From contig NZ_VANU01000005.1 of assembly GCF_005771535.1 (NCBI RefSeq), positions 240,213-304,212 of the forward strand: a DNA stretch of 64,000 bases, in the 5' to 3' direction. Numbering within the stretch: the stretch's first letter is position 1; each line of letters starts with the position of its first letter. The notes under the pieces are model-generated. The model had not been told where the DNA came from, did not search any database, and saw only the letters and a list, made by a program, of their open reading frames with translations. Position numbers and translations under genes: made by a program. The stretch comes from Arcobacter arenosus (GTDB taxonomy: Bacteria > Campylobacterota > Campylobacteria > Campylobacterales > Arcobacteraceae). Of the stretch, positions 1-9,407 are shown one piece after another.

Positions 1-423
1 GAATTATTAAGTAGTTTAGAAAACAATTCAAATAATAGTATGCAAAATACAGGTACTTTAGAAGAAACTCAAAATGAGTCTACTTACACTGAAGATGAAA
101 ATAAAGAAGAAAACTTAGCAGAAGAACCAGCTAATAATCAAGACCTTGAAGTAAATAAAGAGATTAACACCTTCTTATCATTTATAAATGTTGCTACTAT
201 AAAAGGGGAATTATATAAATCATTTCTTGATAAAGTAACTGCAATTGATAAAAATGTATCTTTGTGTAGAGATAATAAAAATAGAGTAGAAATCTATTTT
301 GGACCATATTATTCAAATAATGAAAGGGAAAAAGTTTTAAATAACTTATTAGAAAAAGGTTTTAAATATTCATATTCTGTAGATTTTACACAAGAAGAAT
401 ATGAAAAAAGATGTAAATATTAG
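1..423 (+). CDS. SPOR-like domain protein, 5' partial
   Basis: The frame is open to the left edge of the window, so the N terminus is missing; an internal ATG at 40 is not necessarily the start. The visible part has an acidic, low-complexity stretch (many E, N and D) followed by about 85 residues that resemble a SPOR fold: a line about parameters and residues 'VEIYFGPYYSNNEREKV' and a closing 'GFKYSYSVDF'. SPOR domains bind denuded peptidoglycan. No signal peptide is visible because the start is outside. It runs convergently into rimM, with 7 nt between the stop codons and a shared inverted repeat. The assignment is a fold-level guess. Confidence 0.55.
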   Translation, partial: ELLSSLENNSNNSMQNTGTLEETQNESTYTEDENKEENLAEEPANNQDLEVNKEINTFLSFINVATIKGELYKSFLDKVTAIDKNVSLCRDNKNRVEIYFGPYYSNNEREKVLNNLLEKGFKYSYSVDFTQEEYEKRCKY

Positions 424-450
424 AAGCTTTTTATGAGTTTTCTAATATTT
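415..450. terminator. Inverted repeat spanning both convergent stop codons
   Basis: AAATATTAGAA (415-425) and TTCTAATATTT (440-450) are perfect 11-base complements with a 14-base loop. Both stop codons lie within or next to the arms, so the hairpin could end transcription in both directions. The U tracts are short. Confidence 0.45.
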
Positions 451-961
451 CAAAAGAGTTTTTAACTTCTATTCTTTTATTATTGATATCAACATCAATA
501 ATATAATTCTCAAATTTAAAAGGTATTAGGAAATTTTTAGGAAGATTTTCTTTTATCAATGATTCATCTGTAGTAATTTCCATATAATCATCAAGAGGAA
601 ATCTATGCATCTCTTTTACAATACCCAAAAGTTTTCCATTTTCAAAAACTTCACATCCAACAATATCAAACCAAAAAAATTCATTTTCATCTAGTTTACA
701 ATTGTTTTTTGTTTCCTCTATTGAAGCATAAAGTTGTTGATTAGTTAATTTTTTAGCATTATCCATATCATCATAATTTTCAAACTTAATTAAGTCCCTT
801 GAAGGAATATATTCTGATACTTTAAGAGTTGTTTTTTTATTAGTAGTAAAAGTTACACCTTTTTTAAATTGCTCAGGGAAGTCAGAGTCAATAAAAAGTC
901 TTAAATGACCTTTTAAGCCAACTGCCTTCCCTAATTTTGCAACATAAATTTTATCAGTCAT
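431..961 (-). CDS. rimM: Ribosome maturation factor RimM
   Basis: 176 residues, the usual size for RimM, which binds S19 and assists late assembly of the 30S head. The N-terminal barrel has the family pattern GKAVGLKGHLRLF (residues about 11-23). The C-terminal PRC-barrel half begins around residue 95 (FFWFDIVGCEVFENGKLLG). It lies 10 nt after khpA and continues the rpsP-khpA-rimM unit. In most bacteria trmD and rplS follow; here a convergent unrelated gene follows instead. Confidence 0.93.
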   Translation of the reverse strand: MTDKIYVAKLGKAVGLKGHLRLFIDSDFPEQFKKGVTFTTNKKTTLKVSEYIPSRDLIKFENYDDMDNAKKLTNQQLYASIEETKNNCKLDENEFFWFDIVGCEVFENGKLLGIVKEMHRFPLDDYMEITTDESLIKENLPKNFLIPFKFENYIIDVDINNKRIEVKNSFEILENS

Positions 962-971
962 AACTTATTTA

Positions 972-1214
972 TTAAGAGTTCGCAAGAACTTGTATTTTAT
1001 AAGATACACCATCTTTAGCTTTACAACCATTTGCCATAGTTTTTAAAGCATTAATCATATTCCCATTTTTTCCAATTAGTTTTCCAATATCTGCAGAATC
1101 TGCTTTTATTGTAATTTCAGTAAAAGTATCATCAACTTTATTTGTACTAATAGTAATATCATTAGGTTTACTAACAATAAGTTTTGCGTAGTTCTCTATA
1201 AAATTTGTAATCAT
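972..1214 (-). CDS. khpA: KH-domain RNA-binding protein KhpA
   Basis: 80 residues forming one type II KH domain. The GxxG loop is GKNG in IGKLIGKNGNMINALKTM (residues about 42-59). Small KhpA proteins bind RNA, often with KhpB/Jag, and are commonly encoded between rpsP and rimM, as here. It lies 20 nt downstream of rpsP and 10 nt upstream of rimM, which fits one transcript. Confidence 0.92.
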   Translation of the reverse strand: MITNFIENYAKLIVSKPNDITISTNKVDDTFTEITIKADSADIGKLIGKNGNMINALKTMANGCKAKDGVSYKIQVLANS

Positions 1215-1234
1215 GTTATTATTCTATAATAAAA

Positions 1235-1465
1235 TTACTTTTGAGATGCTAATTTTTTAACTTTTTCAGATGGTTTAGCTCCAACACCTAACCAATAGTT
1301 ATATCTCTCTTCATCAATTTTTAATACTTTTGGTTCAGATACTGGGTTATAGTATCCAATTGATTCAATCCAACCAGAATCTCTTCTTTTTCTTGAGTCT
1401 GTTACAACGATTCTATAAAATGGTTTTTTGTTTCTACCCATTCTTGTTAATCTAATTACTGTCAT
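1235..1465 (-). CDS. rpsP: 30S ribosomal protein S16
   Basis: 76 residues. The start [19 protein letters not shown] is the S16 signature and the length is close to the usual 75-90. A strong ribosome-binding site (AAGGAAAG) lies just upstream on the minus strand at about 1468-1480. First gene of the rpsP-khpA-rimM unit, about 100 nt downstream of ffh. Confidence 0.97.
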   Translation of the reverse strand: MTVIRLTRMGRNKKPFYRIVVTDSRKRRDSGWIESIGYYNPVSEPKVLKIDEERYNYWLGVGAKPSEKVKKLASQK

Positions 1466-1565
1466 ACTTTCTTTCCTTGTTAATTTATATTTTAGTATTG
1501 AATTCTAAACTCTAGCCTTTATAAAAAATAAAAAAGTTTACAACTCAATACTAATTAAGTTTTAC

Positions 1566-2927
1566 CTATCTAGGTAAATTAAGTCCCCCGGGACCACCTT
1601 GACCTTGCATTTGATTCAGCATGTTTTGCATACCTTTCATTCCACCTTTGGATGAAAGCTTTTTAGCCATTTTTGAAGCATTTTTAAACTGCTTAAGTAT
1701 TTTATTGATTTGAACCTCAGAAAGACCACAACCTTTAGCAATTCTTTTCTTTCTACTTGTATTCATTAAGCTTGGAGTTTCTCTTTCTTTAGGAGTCATA
1801 GAACCAATTAATGCTTTAATATTTTTAATCTCATCTGAATTTTCTAAATCCATATCTTTTAATTGACTTGACATACCTGAAAGACCTGGAATCATTCCAA
1901 TTATAGATTTCATTGAACCTAATTTACTCATCATTGATAATTGATCTAAAAAGTCATTAAAGTTAAATTCACCCTTTTTAATCTTTTTAGTTACAGCTTT
2001 TGCTTTTTTCTCATCAATTACTGCAGAAGTTTTTTCAGCAAGACCTTCAATATCCCCTGCTCCCATAAGTCTAGAAACAATTCTATCGGGAATAAATACT
2101 TCAAGGTCTGGCATCTTTTCACCAATACCAATAAACCTTAATGGAACCCCAACTTGGTGCGCAATTGAAATAGCAACCCCACCTTTAGTATCACCATCAT
2201 ACTTAGATAAAATTACTCCATCGATACCAATTTTTTCTTTAAAGGTTGTTGCTGTTTTAGTCGCATCATGACCTGTTAAAGAATCAGCAACATAGAAAAT
2301 CTCATCAGGAGATACTGCATTTCTAACATTTTCTAATTGAAGCATTAACTCTTCATCAATAGCAAGTCGACCAGCTGTATCTATTAAAAGAACATCATAT
2401 AACTCTTTTGTAGCTTTTTCTTTTGCCGCAAGAGCAATTTTTATAGGGTCTTTTTCATTATCATCATAATATATATCAACTTCAACTTGAGCAGCGATTT
2501 GTTTTAACTGTTCAACAGCAGCAAGTCTTTGTAAATCGGCAGCTGCAACTAAAACTTTTTTCTTTCTAAGTTTTAAGTAGTTTGCTAATTTACCAGTTGT
2601 TGTTGTTTTACCAGAACCTTGAAGTCCTGTCATTAAAATAGTTGTAGGAGGTGTACTTGAAAAAACAAAACCTTGATTTCCTTGAGTTGTTAATACATTA
2701 CTCAATTCATTTCTTAATGCTTTTAGGAAAGAGTCTTGTCCAATACCTAATCTTTTTGTTTCTAGTTCAATTGCAGTTATTAAATCTTTTGTAGTTTTAT
2801 GATGAACATCAGCTTTTAAAAGTGATTTTTTTAATTCTGTTATTGCTTTTTTTAACGAGGCAACATCATCTTTATGTCTAATTTTATTTACTGCATTTTT
2901 TATCGAACCGGTTATTGAATCAAACAA
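1566..2927 (-). CDS. ffh: Signal recognition particle GTPase Ffh
   Basis: Ffh binds the 4.5S RNA and signal sequences and targets ribosomes to FtsY. The NG domain shows the P-loop GLQGSGKTTTTGKLA, DTAGRL and SKYDGDTKGG. The methionine-rich M domain contains SRKKRIAKGCGLSEVQINK and ends in a Met/Gly/Gln-rich tail. I chose the TTG start at 2927 (protein MFDSITGSIKNAVNK, 453 residues) because GGAG lies six bases upstream (2937-2934). A GTG at 2939 is in frame, but that same GGAG is its second codon. The family also usually begins MFD. Confidence 0.95.
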   Translation of the reverse strand: MFDSITGSIKNAVNKIRHKDDVASLKKAITELKKSLLKADVHHKTTKDLITAIELETKRLGIGQDSFLKALRNELSNVLTTQGNQGFVFSSTPPTTILMTGLQGSGKTTTTGKLANYLKLRKKKVLVAAADLQRLAAVEQLKQIAAQVEVDIYYDDNEKDPIKIALAAKEKATKELYDVLLIDTAGRLAIDEELMLQLENVRNAVSPDEIFYVADSLTGHDATKTATTFKEKIGIDGVILSKYDGDTKGGVAISIAHQVGVPLRFIGIGEKMPDLEVFIPDRIVSRLMGAGDIEGLAEKTSAVIDEKKAKAVTKKIKKGEFNFNDFLDQLSMMSKLGSMKSIIGMIPGLSGMSSQLKDMDLENSDEIKNIKALIGSMTPKERETPSLMNTSRKKRIAKGCGLSEVQINKILKQFKNASKMAKKLSSKGGMKGMQNMLNQMQGQGGPGGLNLPR

Positions 2928-3032
2928 AATTAACTCCACTATTTTTAAATTTTGTGGATATTACTCTTTTTTTTCTTTAAATAAGTTTAAATGGGCATCA
3001 ATTTAAGTTTAATTTAATATAAGTGGGTTTTA

Positions 3033-3055
3033 AAAATCCCTAAAATAGGGATTTT
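3033..3055 (-). terminator. Intrinsic terminator after the pseudouridine synthase gene
   Basis: AAAATCCCTA and TAGGGATTTT form a ten-base stem with an AAA loop. The T-rich end on the minus strand lies just downstream of the stop at 3078. It separates the 3.1-10.7 kb block from ffh. Confidence 0.75.
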
Positions 3056-3077
3056 CTTTATTTTAAAAGCTTAAATT

Positions 3078-3827
3078 TTAGTTAAAGTCATACACTTTAA
3101 ATTCTCTTGGTTCCCGAGCTTCAAAGTCATAATCAAATATTTTAGTTCTTTTTGAGTGTAAAAGTACTCTATTTATATTAGCAGCTGGCTTACCATAAAT
3201 AGCATCTCCGATGATTGGAAGTCCTGCATAATTTAGATGAACTCTAATTTGATGAGTTCTACCTGTATCAATTACAACTTTAACCTTTGATTTATTACCC
3301 TCAACTAACATTGGATAAACAGTTGATTTTGCAGGTTTACCTTTTTTATCAACTTTAGACTTCGCTTGTCCTCTATCTTTTGTTGTTAAAATTGGTTTAT
3401 CAATCTCTATCTCTTCAATAACTTTTCCATCTACAATTGCAACATATTCTTTATAAACATTATTTGTCTTAAACTCTTTGATAGCTTTTTTTTGAAACTC
3501 TTCATTTTTAGCAAAAAGCATCACACCACTTGTTTCTTTATCAAGTCTATTTAACATAATAAATTCAGGGAATTTACGTGCAACTTCATCACTTGTCATA
3601 AAACATGGTTTATCTAAAGCTAATATATCATCATCTTGAAATATCACTTTTACTGGTGCTAATTCTTTTACTGAAAACTTCATATCAGTTGGTACATCAG
3701 CTCTAGCAATAACAACTTTTCTTCCCATTGCCCTTACTAAACCCTTATCTATTAACTCTTTTGCTTTTGAATTTGAGATTCCCTCTTGTTTTGCTAATAC
3801 TTTATATGCTTTGTCGTATTCAGCCAT
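3078..3827 (-). CDS. RluA/RluC/RluD-family pseudouridine synthase
   Basis: 249 residues. An N-terminal S4 RNA-binding domain (residues about 8-50) precedes the catalytic domain, with the RLDKETSG motif carrying the catalytic Asp at about residue 96. The later motifs RTHQIRVHL and GLPIIGDAIYG are typical. The enzyme isomerises uridine in 23S rRNA or tRNA, but the exact site cannot be read from the sequence. It starts 1 nt before the waaA stop, in the conserved ffh neighbourhood known from Campylobacter. Confidence 0.9.
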   Translation of the reverse strand: MAEYDKAYKVLAKQEGISNSKAKELIDKGLVRAMGRKVVIARADVPTDMKFSVKELAPVKVIFQDDDILALDKPCFMTSDEVARKFPEFIMLNRLDKETSGVMLFAKNEEFQKKAIKEFKTNNVYKEYVAIVDGKVIEEIEIDKPILTTKDRGQAKSKVDKKGKPAKSTVYPMLVEGNKSKVKVVIDTGRTHQIRVHLNYAGLPIIGDAIYGKPAANINRVLLHSKRTKIFDYDFEAREPREFKVYDFN

Positions 3828-4973
3828 TTATATTCCTTTTAATTCTTCTAGGATAGGTTTTATATCACCTGTTTGTTTTAAAGAAGACTTTTCTAAATTT
3901 TCTAAATCTTCTAATGTTTCTTTTAATTTATCATTTTCTATTATTTTATAATTTTCAACACACTCAAATAAAGAATGTTGATTAAAAATATTTTTTCCAC
4001 TAATTAATTTACAACCAAAATATGCTGGTTCTACTGGATTATGTCCACCTATATTTTCAAAGGCTCCACCAAGAATAACAACATCTGAAATTGAATATAT
4101 ATTATTCAATTCACCTAGGGTATCAACTAATGTAATATCACAATCAAAATTATTGTTTTTACTAAATCTATTATACGATAAATTTTTATTTTTAAGATAC
4201 TCTTTTATAAGATTATCAACTTTTTCAAATCTTTCTGGGTGCCTAGGAACAATAACTAATTTCCCAAATTCTCTTTTATAAGAGTCTAATATTAACTTCT
4301 CTTCATTTTCATGGGTACTACCTGCTGTGATTAAAATATCACTTTGTTTTTTATACTCTTTTGAAACCTTTGGAAGAACTGCCAATTTTATATTTCCTAT
4401 AACTTCAATATTTTTTGCACCAAGTTCCTCTAAACGTTTTTTATCTATAGTTGTTTGTGCAAAAATCTTATCTATATTTTTAAATATTCTTTTATAAAAA
4501 AAAGAAAATCTTTTATAAGATTCATAAGATTTATCAGAAATTCTAGCATTTATTAAAAAAGTTTTTGCCCCTTTCTTTTTTGCAAACAAAAATAGTAAAT
4601 ACCAAAGTTCTGCTTCCATCACAACTAAAGCCTTTTGTTTTCTTATCCAGAAAGGAAGAAAAATCTCAAAGGGTAAATACCTTACATTCTTTGTTAATTT
4701 TTTAGCTTCTTGAAAACCAGTATTAGTAATAACTGAAAGGTTTACTGTACCAGTTAGATTTTCAACTAATGGTTTAATTGCTTTGGTTTCACCCATTGAA
4801 CAAGTATGAAACCAAATCCCTTCTTTTTCAAAAGGGGGATTATTCCTACAAAAAAACTTTGAAGGAATTGCTACTTTATATTTATCTTTTTTTGATTTAA
4901 ATAATAAAAAAGGGATTGCTAATATATAAACTAATATTAATAATAGATAGTAGATATAAGAAAAGAGGCTCAA
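3828..4973 (-). CDS. waaA: 3-deoxy-D-manno-octulosonic acid (Kdo) transferase WaaA
   Basis: 381 residues. WaaA adds Kdo from CMP-Kdo to the lipid A precursor at the inner membrane. A hydrophobic N-terminal anchor (residues 4-25) precedes the GT-B glycosyltransferase. The catalytic Glu is in CSMGETKAI (about E62). The second half has AGSTHENEE, VPRHPERFEK and GGAFENIGGHNPVEPA, all characteristic. The start is TTG at 4973, with AGG seven bases upstream inside the end of the preceding gene region. Confidence 0.93.
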   Translation of the reverse strand: MSLFSYIYYLLLILVYILAIPFLLFKSKKDKYKVAIPSKFFCRNNPPFEKEGIWFHTCSMGETKAIKPLVENLTGTVNLSVITNTGFQEAKKLTKNVRYLPFEIFLPFWIRKQKALVVMEAELWYLLFLFAKKKGAKTFLINARISDKSYESYKRFSFFYKRIFKNIDKIFAQTTIDKKRLEELGAKNIEVIGNIKLAVLPKVSKEYKKQSDILITAGSTHENEEKLILDSYKREFGKLVIVPRHPERFEKVDNLIKEYLKNKNLSYNRFSKNNNFDCDITLVDTLGELNNIYSISDVVILGGAFENIGGHNPVEPAYFGCKLISGKNIFNQHSLFECVENYKIIENDKLKETLEDLENLEKSSLKQTGDIKPILEELKGI

Positions 4974-4975
4974 TA

Positions 4976-5695
4976 TTAAGCCTCTTCAGTTTCTTCTTCT
5001 TTGTATAGAATTCTTCCACAGTGAGGACAGTTGATAATCTCTTCTGATTTAATTACCTCAGAATAAGTTTTATCATTAATTTTCATAAAACATCCATAAC
5101 AAGCTTGATCTTTTACAGGAACTACCGCTGTATCTTTTGCCCATCTTCTAATTTTTTCATAGAAAGTTAAAATCTTTTTATCAAATTTTTCTAATAATTG
5201 ACCTCTTTCTTGAGATACATTATTTCTTTCTTGGTTAATCTCTTCAATAGCATTATCAACTGAAATTTGAATCTCTTTAATAGATTCTTCCTCTTCTGTT
5301 AATTTTCCTTGAAGCTCTTTTAACTCTTCCTCTTTAGCAACTGCAATTTCGTCTAATCTAATAATCTCTTCATTTGCAAATGAAACTTGCTCTTTAGCAA
5401 TCTCTTCTTCAAGTTGTAAAGCTTTTAACTCTTTTTCATTACTAACTTCATTATTCTTTCTAGAGATATCTTCTAACTTAGTTTTTAATTCTGCTAAGTG
5501 AATATTATTTTTTGTTCTTTTTGATTTTACATCATCAATTTGTGCATATGTATCATTTATTTGTGATTTAATTGATTCTGCTACTTCAACAAATGTAGAT
5601 AATTTTGCTTTTTCATTCTCTATCTTTGGCTCAAACATACTAATAGCAATGTCATATTTTGATAGTTTTACCAAATCTTCTAGATATTTATTCAA
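4976..5695 (-). CDS. Coiled-coil protein with C4 zinc ribbon
   Basis: 239 residues. Residues about 15-180 are a long, charged coiled coil. The C terminus is a zinc ribbon with CYGC and CPHC (about residues 200-225), the pattern of the DUF164/CdsZ family, conserved next to nif3 in Campylobacterota. Its role in this group is not settled; CdsZ-type proteins have been linked to the ribosome or type III secretion in other bacteria. It starts at TTG 5695 and overlaps the end of the nif3-like gene by 8 nt, suggesting translational coupling. Confidence 0.85.
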   Translation of the reverse strand: MNKYLEDLVKLSKYDIAISMFEPKIENEKAKLSTFVEVAESIKSQINDTYAQIDDVKSKRTKNNIHLAELKTKLEDISRKNNEVSNEKELKALQLEEEIAKEQVSFANEEIIRLDEIAVAKEEELKELQGKLTEEEESIKEIQISVDNAIEEINQERNNVSQERGQLLEKFDKKILTFYEKIRRWAKDTAVVPVKDQACYGCFMKINDKTYSEVIKSEEIINCPHCGRILYKEEETEEA

Positions 5696-6443
5696 CCGTT
5701 TCTCCTTGTGTACAAAACTTAAATGGATTTTTCGAAGCTGTTATTATAGCTTGTAATTTATTTTTTTTCAAATAACCTTCAATTAGTCCCATCATTAAGG
5801 GACTAAAATGTTTTTCACTTTCATAGTGTCTTATATCAATTAATGATATACCTCTTGCTTTTGCTTCCATAGCATCATGATATTTAATATCACCCGTTAA
5901 AAAACAATCTGCATCTACTTGATCAATTAAAGACATCCCAGCACCTGTAATAAGTGCAACTTTTTTTACGAAATCAGAACATTTCACATATTTGATATAT
6001 TCCAATCCTAATCTTTTTGAGATATTATTTGCAAAGTTTGAAAATGAATTATTTACATTTGCATAACAAATATAACCTTCACTATCAATTACCTCTAAAC
6101 CTAAAATCTCTTGAGCTACATACTTATTTAAATGTGTAACATCAATATTTGTGTGCATTGAAACTAAAGCAATATTTTTCTGAATCAAAATTTTTAGTAA
6201 CTTTGTACTATATGAATCAAAATTAACTTTTTTTAATGGTGAAAAAATCAAAGGATGGTGAGTAATTACTAAAGAGTTTTCCTCAATAGTTTCTAAAATC
6301 TCTTCATCCAAATCAATTGAGATATAAACTTTTTGTATTTCATCTTCTAAACTTCCAACTAGTAATCCTGAGTTATCCCATTTTTCTTGTAATTCAAAGG
6401 GTGAAAGTGAATCTAAAAAACTATAAATCTCTTTTAATTTCAA
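5688..6443 (-). CDS. Nif3-like dinuclear metal-centre protein (GTP cyclohydrolase I type 2 family)
   Basis: 251 residues. Conserved metal ligands are visible in ITHHPLIF and MHTNID in the first half and in LIDIRHYESEKHF near the C terminus. The family forms toroidal hexamers with two metals per subunit; the reaction in cells is unclear. It is encoded directly after glyQ (2 nt gap) and overlaps the zinc-ribbon gene by 8 nt, the same order as in C. jejuni. Confidence 0.9.
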   Translation of the reverse strand: MKLKEIYSFLDSLSPFELQEKWDNSGLLVGSLEDEIQKVYISIDLDEEILETIEENSLVITHHPLIFSPLKKVNFDSYSTKLLKILIQKNIALVSMHTNIDVTHLNKYVAQEILGLEVIDSEGYICYANVNNSFSNFANNISKRLGLEYIKYVKCSDFVKKVALITGAGMSLIDQVDADCFLTGDIKYHDAMEAKARGISLIDIRHYESEKHFSPLMMGLIEGYLKKNKLQAIITASKNPFKFCTQGETVE

Positions 6444-6445
6444 AA

Positions 6446-7330
6446 CTATATTCTTCCAATTCTTTTTAGTCTATCTTGCTCTTGCTCTTTATAAAGTACT
6501 GCACAACCTTGAGCTAATTCTCTAACTTTAAGAATATAATTTTGTCTTTCTGTAACTGAAATAGCTTTTCTTGCATCAAGGGTATTAAATGCATGGGAAG
6601 CAATCATACATTGATCATATGCTGGAAGAGGTAAACCTTTTTCTAAACATACTTTACACTCGTTAAATGCATCATCAAAGTGTCTAAATAACATCTCAGT
6701 ATTTGCTACTTCAAAGTTATAAGTAGAGAACTCATATTCACTCTCTTTATGCACATCAGCATAAGTTGTAGTTCCATATTCATTTTTATTCCATACAATA
6801 TCAAATACTGAATCAACACCTTGTAAATACATAGCTAATCTTTCAGTTCCGTATGTAATTTCAACTGCAACTGGATCACAAGGAAGACCACCAACTTGTT
6901 GGAAATAAGTAAACTGAGTTACTTCCATACCATCAAGCCAAACTTCCCATCCAAGTCCCCATGCACCAAGTGTTGGAGATTCCCAGTTATCTTCTACAAA
7001 TCTAATATCATGTTTTGAAAGATCTAATCCTAAAAATTCTAAAGATTGTAAATATAAATCTTGGATATTGTCTGGACTTGGTTTAATTAAAGTTTGAAAT
7101 TGATAATAAGCCCCTAATCTATTTGGATTTTCACCATATCTACCATCAGTTGGTCTTCTACTTGGAGCTACATAAGCTGTAGACCAAGGTGTTGAATCTA
7201 AACTTCTTAGTAGTGTTGCAGGATGAAAAGTTCCAGCTCCGGCTGGTATATCATAAGGTTGTACAATATTACACCCATGTTGTGCCCAAAATTGTTGTAA
7301 TTTTAATAGAATTTCTGAAAAAGTAACCAT
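6446..7330 (-). CDS. glyQ: Glycyl-tRNA synthetase alpha subunit
   Basis: 294 residues, the normal size for the alpha chain of the bacterial alpha2beta2 enzyme. The start [20 protein letters not shown] and the block [16 protein letters not shown] are diagnostic. It charges tRNA-Gly together with the beta chain. No glyS gene is in this window, so the two subunits are encoded apart, as is usual in Campylobacterota. Confidence 0.97.
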   Translation of the reverse strand: MVTFSEILLKLQQFWAQHGCNIVQPYDIPAGAGTFHPATLLRSLDSTPWSTAYVAPSRRPTDGRYGENPNRLGAYYQFQTLIKPSPDNIQDLYLQSLEFLGLDLSKHDIRFVEDNWESPTLGAWGLGWEVWLDGMEVTQFTYFQQVGGLPCDPVAVEITYGTERLAMYLQGVDSVFDIVWNKNEYGTTTYADVHKESEYEFSTYNFEVANTEMLFRHFDDAFNECKVCLEKGLPLPAYDQCMIASHAFNTLDARKAISVTERQNYILKVRELAQGCAVLYKEQEQDRLKRIGRI

Positions 7331-7564
7331 CTATTTAATTCCTAATGCTTTATTTATTTTATTTTTATCAAAACCACAAATCCAAGTATTTTCTATCAAA
7401 ACAACAGGTGCACCAGAGCAACCATGTTTTTTACAATCATTTAAAGCTTTTTTGTTTGTGGAAAGATCAACTAAATTATATTTGATCTTTTTTGCCTTGA
7501 AATAAGCTTTAGCTTCATTGCACCATTTACATTTTGGCAAAGTAAAAAGTGCAACTTGCTTCAT
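7331..7564 (-). CDS. Glutaredoxin-like protein
   Basis: 77 residues with a thioredoxin-fold layout. A CKWC redox pair lies at residues about 12-15 (LPKCKWCNEAK), and a cis-Pro loop at GAPVVLIENTWICGFD. This matches NrdH/glutaredoxin-sized proteins. It overlaps the purE stop by 1 nt and ends next to glyQ. Partners and electron donor are unknown. Confidence 0.85.
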   Translation of the reverse strand: MKQVALFTLPKCKWCNEAKAYFKAKKIKYNLVDLSTNKKALNDCKKHGCSGAPVVLIENTWICGFDKNKINKALGIK

Positions 7565-8058
7565 TAAAGAATAACTTCAATAGTAGCTGAGTCACTCTCA
7601 ACTTTTTTTGATTGAACTATTCTGTCCTCTTTTAATTTAACTGCTAATTCTTTATCAGTAATTGATAAGATTTGCATTGCAAAATATGCTGCATTTACTG
7701 CACCACTTCTTCCAAGGGCAACAGTACCAACAGGCATTCCAGCAGGCATTTGAACAGTTGAAAGCATAGCATCCATACCATCCATTGCTCCACCTTTCAT
7801 AGGTACTCCAATAACTGGTTTAGTTGTAGTTGCAGCAACAGCACCTGCTAAGTGAGCAGCCATTCCAGCAGCAGCGATAAATGCAACAGCACCTTTTTCT
7901 TCTGCTTCTTTAATATAATTTTTTGTTCTTTCTGGACTTCTGTGAGCTGAAGAGATGATGATTTCATATTTTACATCAAATTTTTCTAAAGTATCAGCAC
8001 AGTGTTTCATAATTTCATAATCTGATTTACTACCCATTAAGATAGATACAAAGTTCAT
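7564..8058 (-). CDS. purE: N5-carboxyaminoimidazole ribonucleotide mutase PurE
   Basis: 164 residues, the class I PurE size. Motifs GSKSDYEIM (residues 9-17), SAHRSPERT and AAGMAAHLAG match. PurE moves the carboxylate of N5-CAIR to give CAIR in de novo purine synthesis. Cotranscription with the glutaredoxin-like gene is likely (1 nt overlap). Confidence 0.96.
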   Translation of the reverse strand: MNFVSILMGSKSDYEIMKHCADTLEKFDVKYEIIISSAHRSPERTKNYIKEAEEKGAVAFIAAAGMAAHLAGAVAATTTKPVIGVPMKGGAMDGMDAMLSTVQMPAGMPVGTVALGRSGAVNAAYFAMQILSITDKELAVKLKEDRIVQSKKVESDSATIEVIL

Positions 8059-8097
8059 TGATTTTCCTTAAGTATTGTTAAAATGGGTAATATTATA

Positions 8098-9405
8098 TCA
8101 AAAAGTTTCTAACAGTTTTATAATCTTAGAAGATTTAAGTTTATTCCACCCTGTAAACCTATGTAAAATCAAGGAATCATTATCAAATATAAATTTACTA
8201 AAATTCTTTGATTCATCCTCTACATAAACAGCTTTACTGTTTGAATATATGTTTGAATTTGCACTTTCCTTTGCCGTTGTAAAAATCACTACAGTTGGAA
8301 TAAAAAAAGCCTCAGCAATATGGTATGTTGCCGTATCTACAGTAACAACTTTTGACATATTTGCAACAATATATGAAAAATCTAAAAAGTTTTGAGAATT
8401 TGAGGATAAATCAACATATCTGTCATCATCAGTTTTTGAATCAATTTTAATTGTAGAAACAATTGTATATTCAGGTAACTTTTCAATTAACTCTCTTAAG
8501 ATTCTAGATGCAATCTCTTTTGGTATTGATTTATTTAAATTTGCTGAATAGGGATGAAAAAGTAAAGTTTCACCTTTAAGCTTTAATCTATCTATTTTTT
8601 CTTTTAATTCATTTTTAGGTTTATATGATGAGATATTAATAGTATTAAACTTTTCATTTTCATCAATTTTTCTATAATCTATTCCTAGTTTATATAAAAA
8701 TGCATCGATTTTCGATAAATGTTTAAAATAACTTCTATTAGTTACTGAACTAAAATCTACAAAAAAATCATAGGCACAAAAAGATTTTACATCTATTGAA
8801 AGGGGATTTACACTATTAATAAAGTTTTGATTAGAAAAAATCATTTTATCCCTAGAATAAAACTTATTTTCTGAAGCATTTAAATAAATATCAAGTTTAA
8901 CACTTCTAAATTTTTTTCTTAGTTTCTCATAAAAGATTCTTAATGAAGTACACCCACAAATCATTTCAGACATCGATAATCCAACATTTCCCAATATCAT
9001 AATTGAAATATCTTTTTTTAATGTTCCTTCTAATTGTTTATTTAAATCAACACTATCCTCATTTAGATATATTGATTTTATTTCAGCTTCATTTATATCT
9101 GCTTTATTTAAATTTTTATATGAATAATCATATTTTTGAGTTAAAAAATGTTCATTTAAATTTGTAACCCCTAATTCTCTAGGGAATTGACTTAAATATC
9201 TGATTTTAGTTTCATCTATAACTCTTGCTTTATATTTAACGCCTACATTTAAAAAAACTTTTTTAATATCTTCAAAATCTTCAAATGTTGTTATATAAAC
9301 AGTTTCATTAAAAAGATTAGATGGTCCTTTTAGTTTTGAATATTTAACTAAAGTACCATCAGTTGTTTTTATATTAATATTTTCTGTAACTCTAAATATA
9401 ACCAT
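8098..9405 (-). CDS. Putative glycosyltransferase (GT9/heptosyltransferase-like)
   Basis: 435 residues and no signal peptide. The second half resembles the nucleotide-sugar domain of family 9 enzymes: LLFHPYSANLNKSIPKE, then VTVDTATYHIAEAFFIPTVVIFT, as in the 'DSG..H.A..L..P....F' pattern of WaaC/WaaF. The middle has ILGNVGLSMSEMI, like the first GT-B Rossmann half. The N-terminal 130 residues are not recognisable. It sits between purE and the U32 gene. Acceptor and donor are unknown. Confidence 0.6.
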   Translation of the reverse strand: MVIFRVTENINIKTTDGTLVKYSKLKGPSNLFNETVYITTFEDFEDIKKVFLNVGVKYKARVIDETKIRYLSQFPRELGVTNLNEHFLTQKYDYSYKNLNKADINEAEIKSIYLNEDSVDLNKQLEGTLKKDISIMILGNVGLSMSEMICGCTSLRIFYEKLRKKFRSVKLDIYLNASENKFYSRDKMIFSNQNFINSVNPLSIDVKSFCAYDFFVDFSSVTNRSYFKHLSKIDAFLYKLGIDYRKIDENEKFNTINISSYKPKNELKEKIDRLKLKGETLLFHPYSANLNKSIPKEIASRILRELIEKLPEYTIVSTIKIDSKTDDDRYVDLSSNSQNFLDFSYIVANMSKVVTVDTATYHIAEAFFIPTVVIFTTAKESANSNIYSNSKAVYVEDESKNFSKFIFDNDSLILHRFTGWNKLKSSKIIKLLETF

Positions 9406-9407
9406 TA

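Noticed and set aside
2928-2939. GTG start of ffh at 2939.
   Set aside because: The TTG at 2927 has GGAG at the right distance and gives the usual MFD start.
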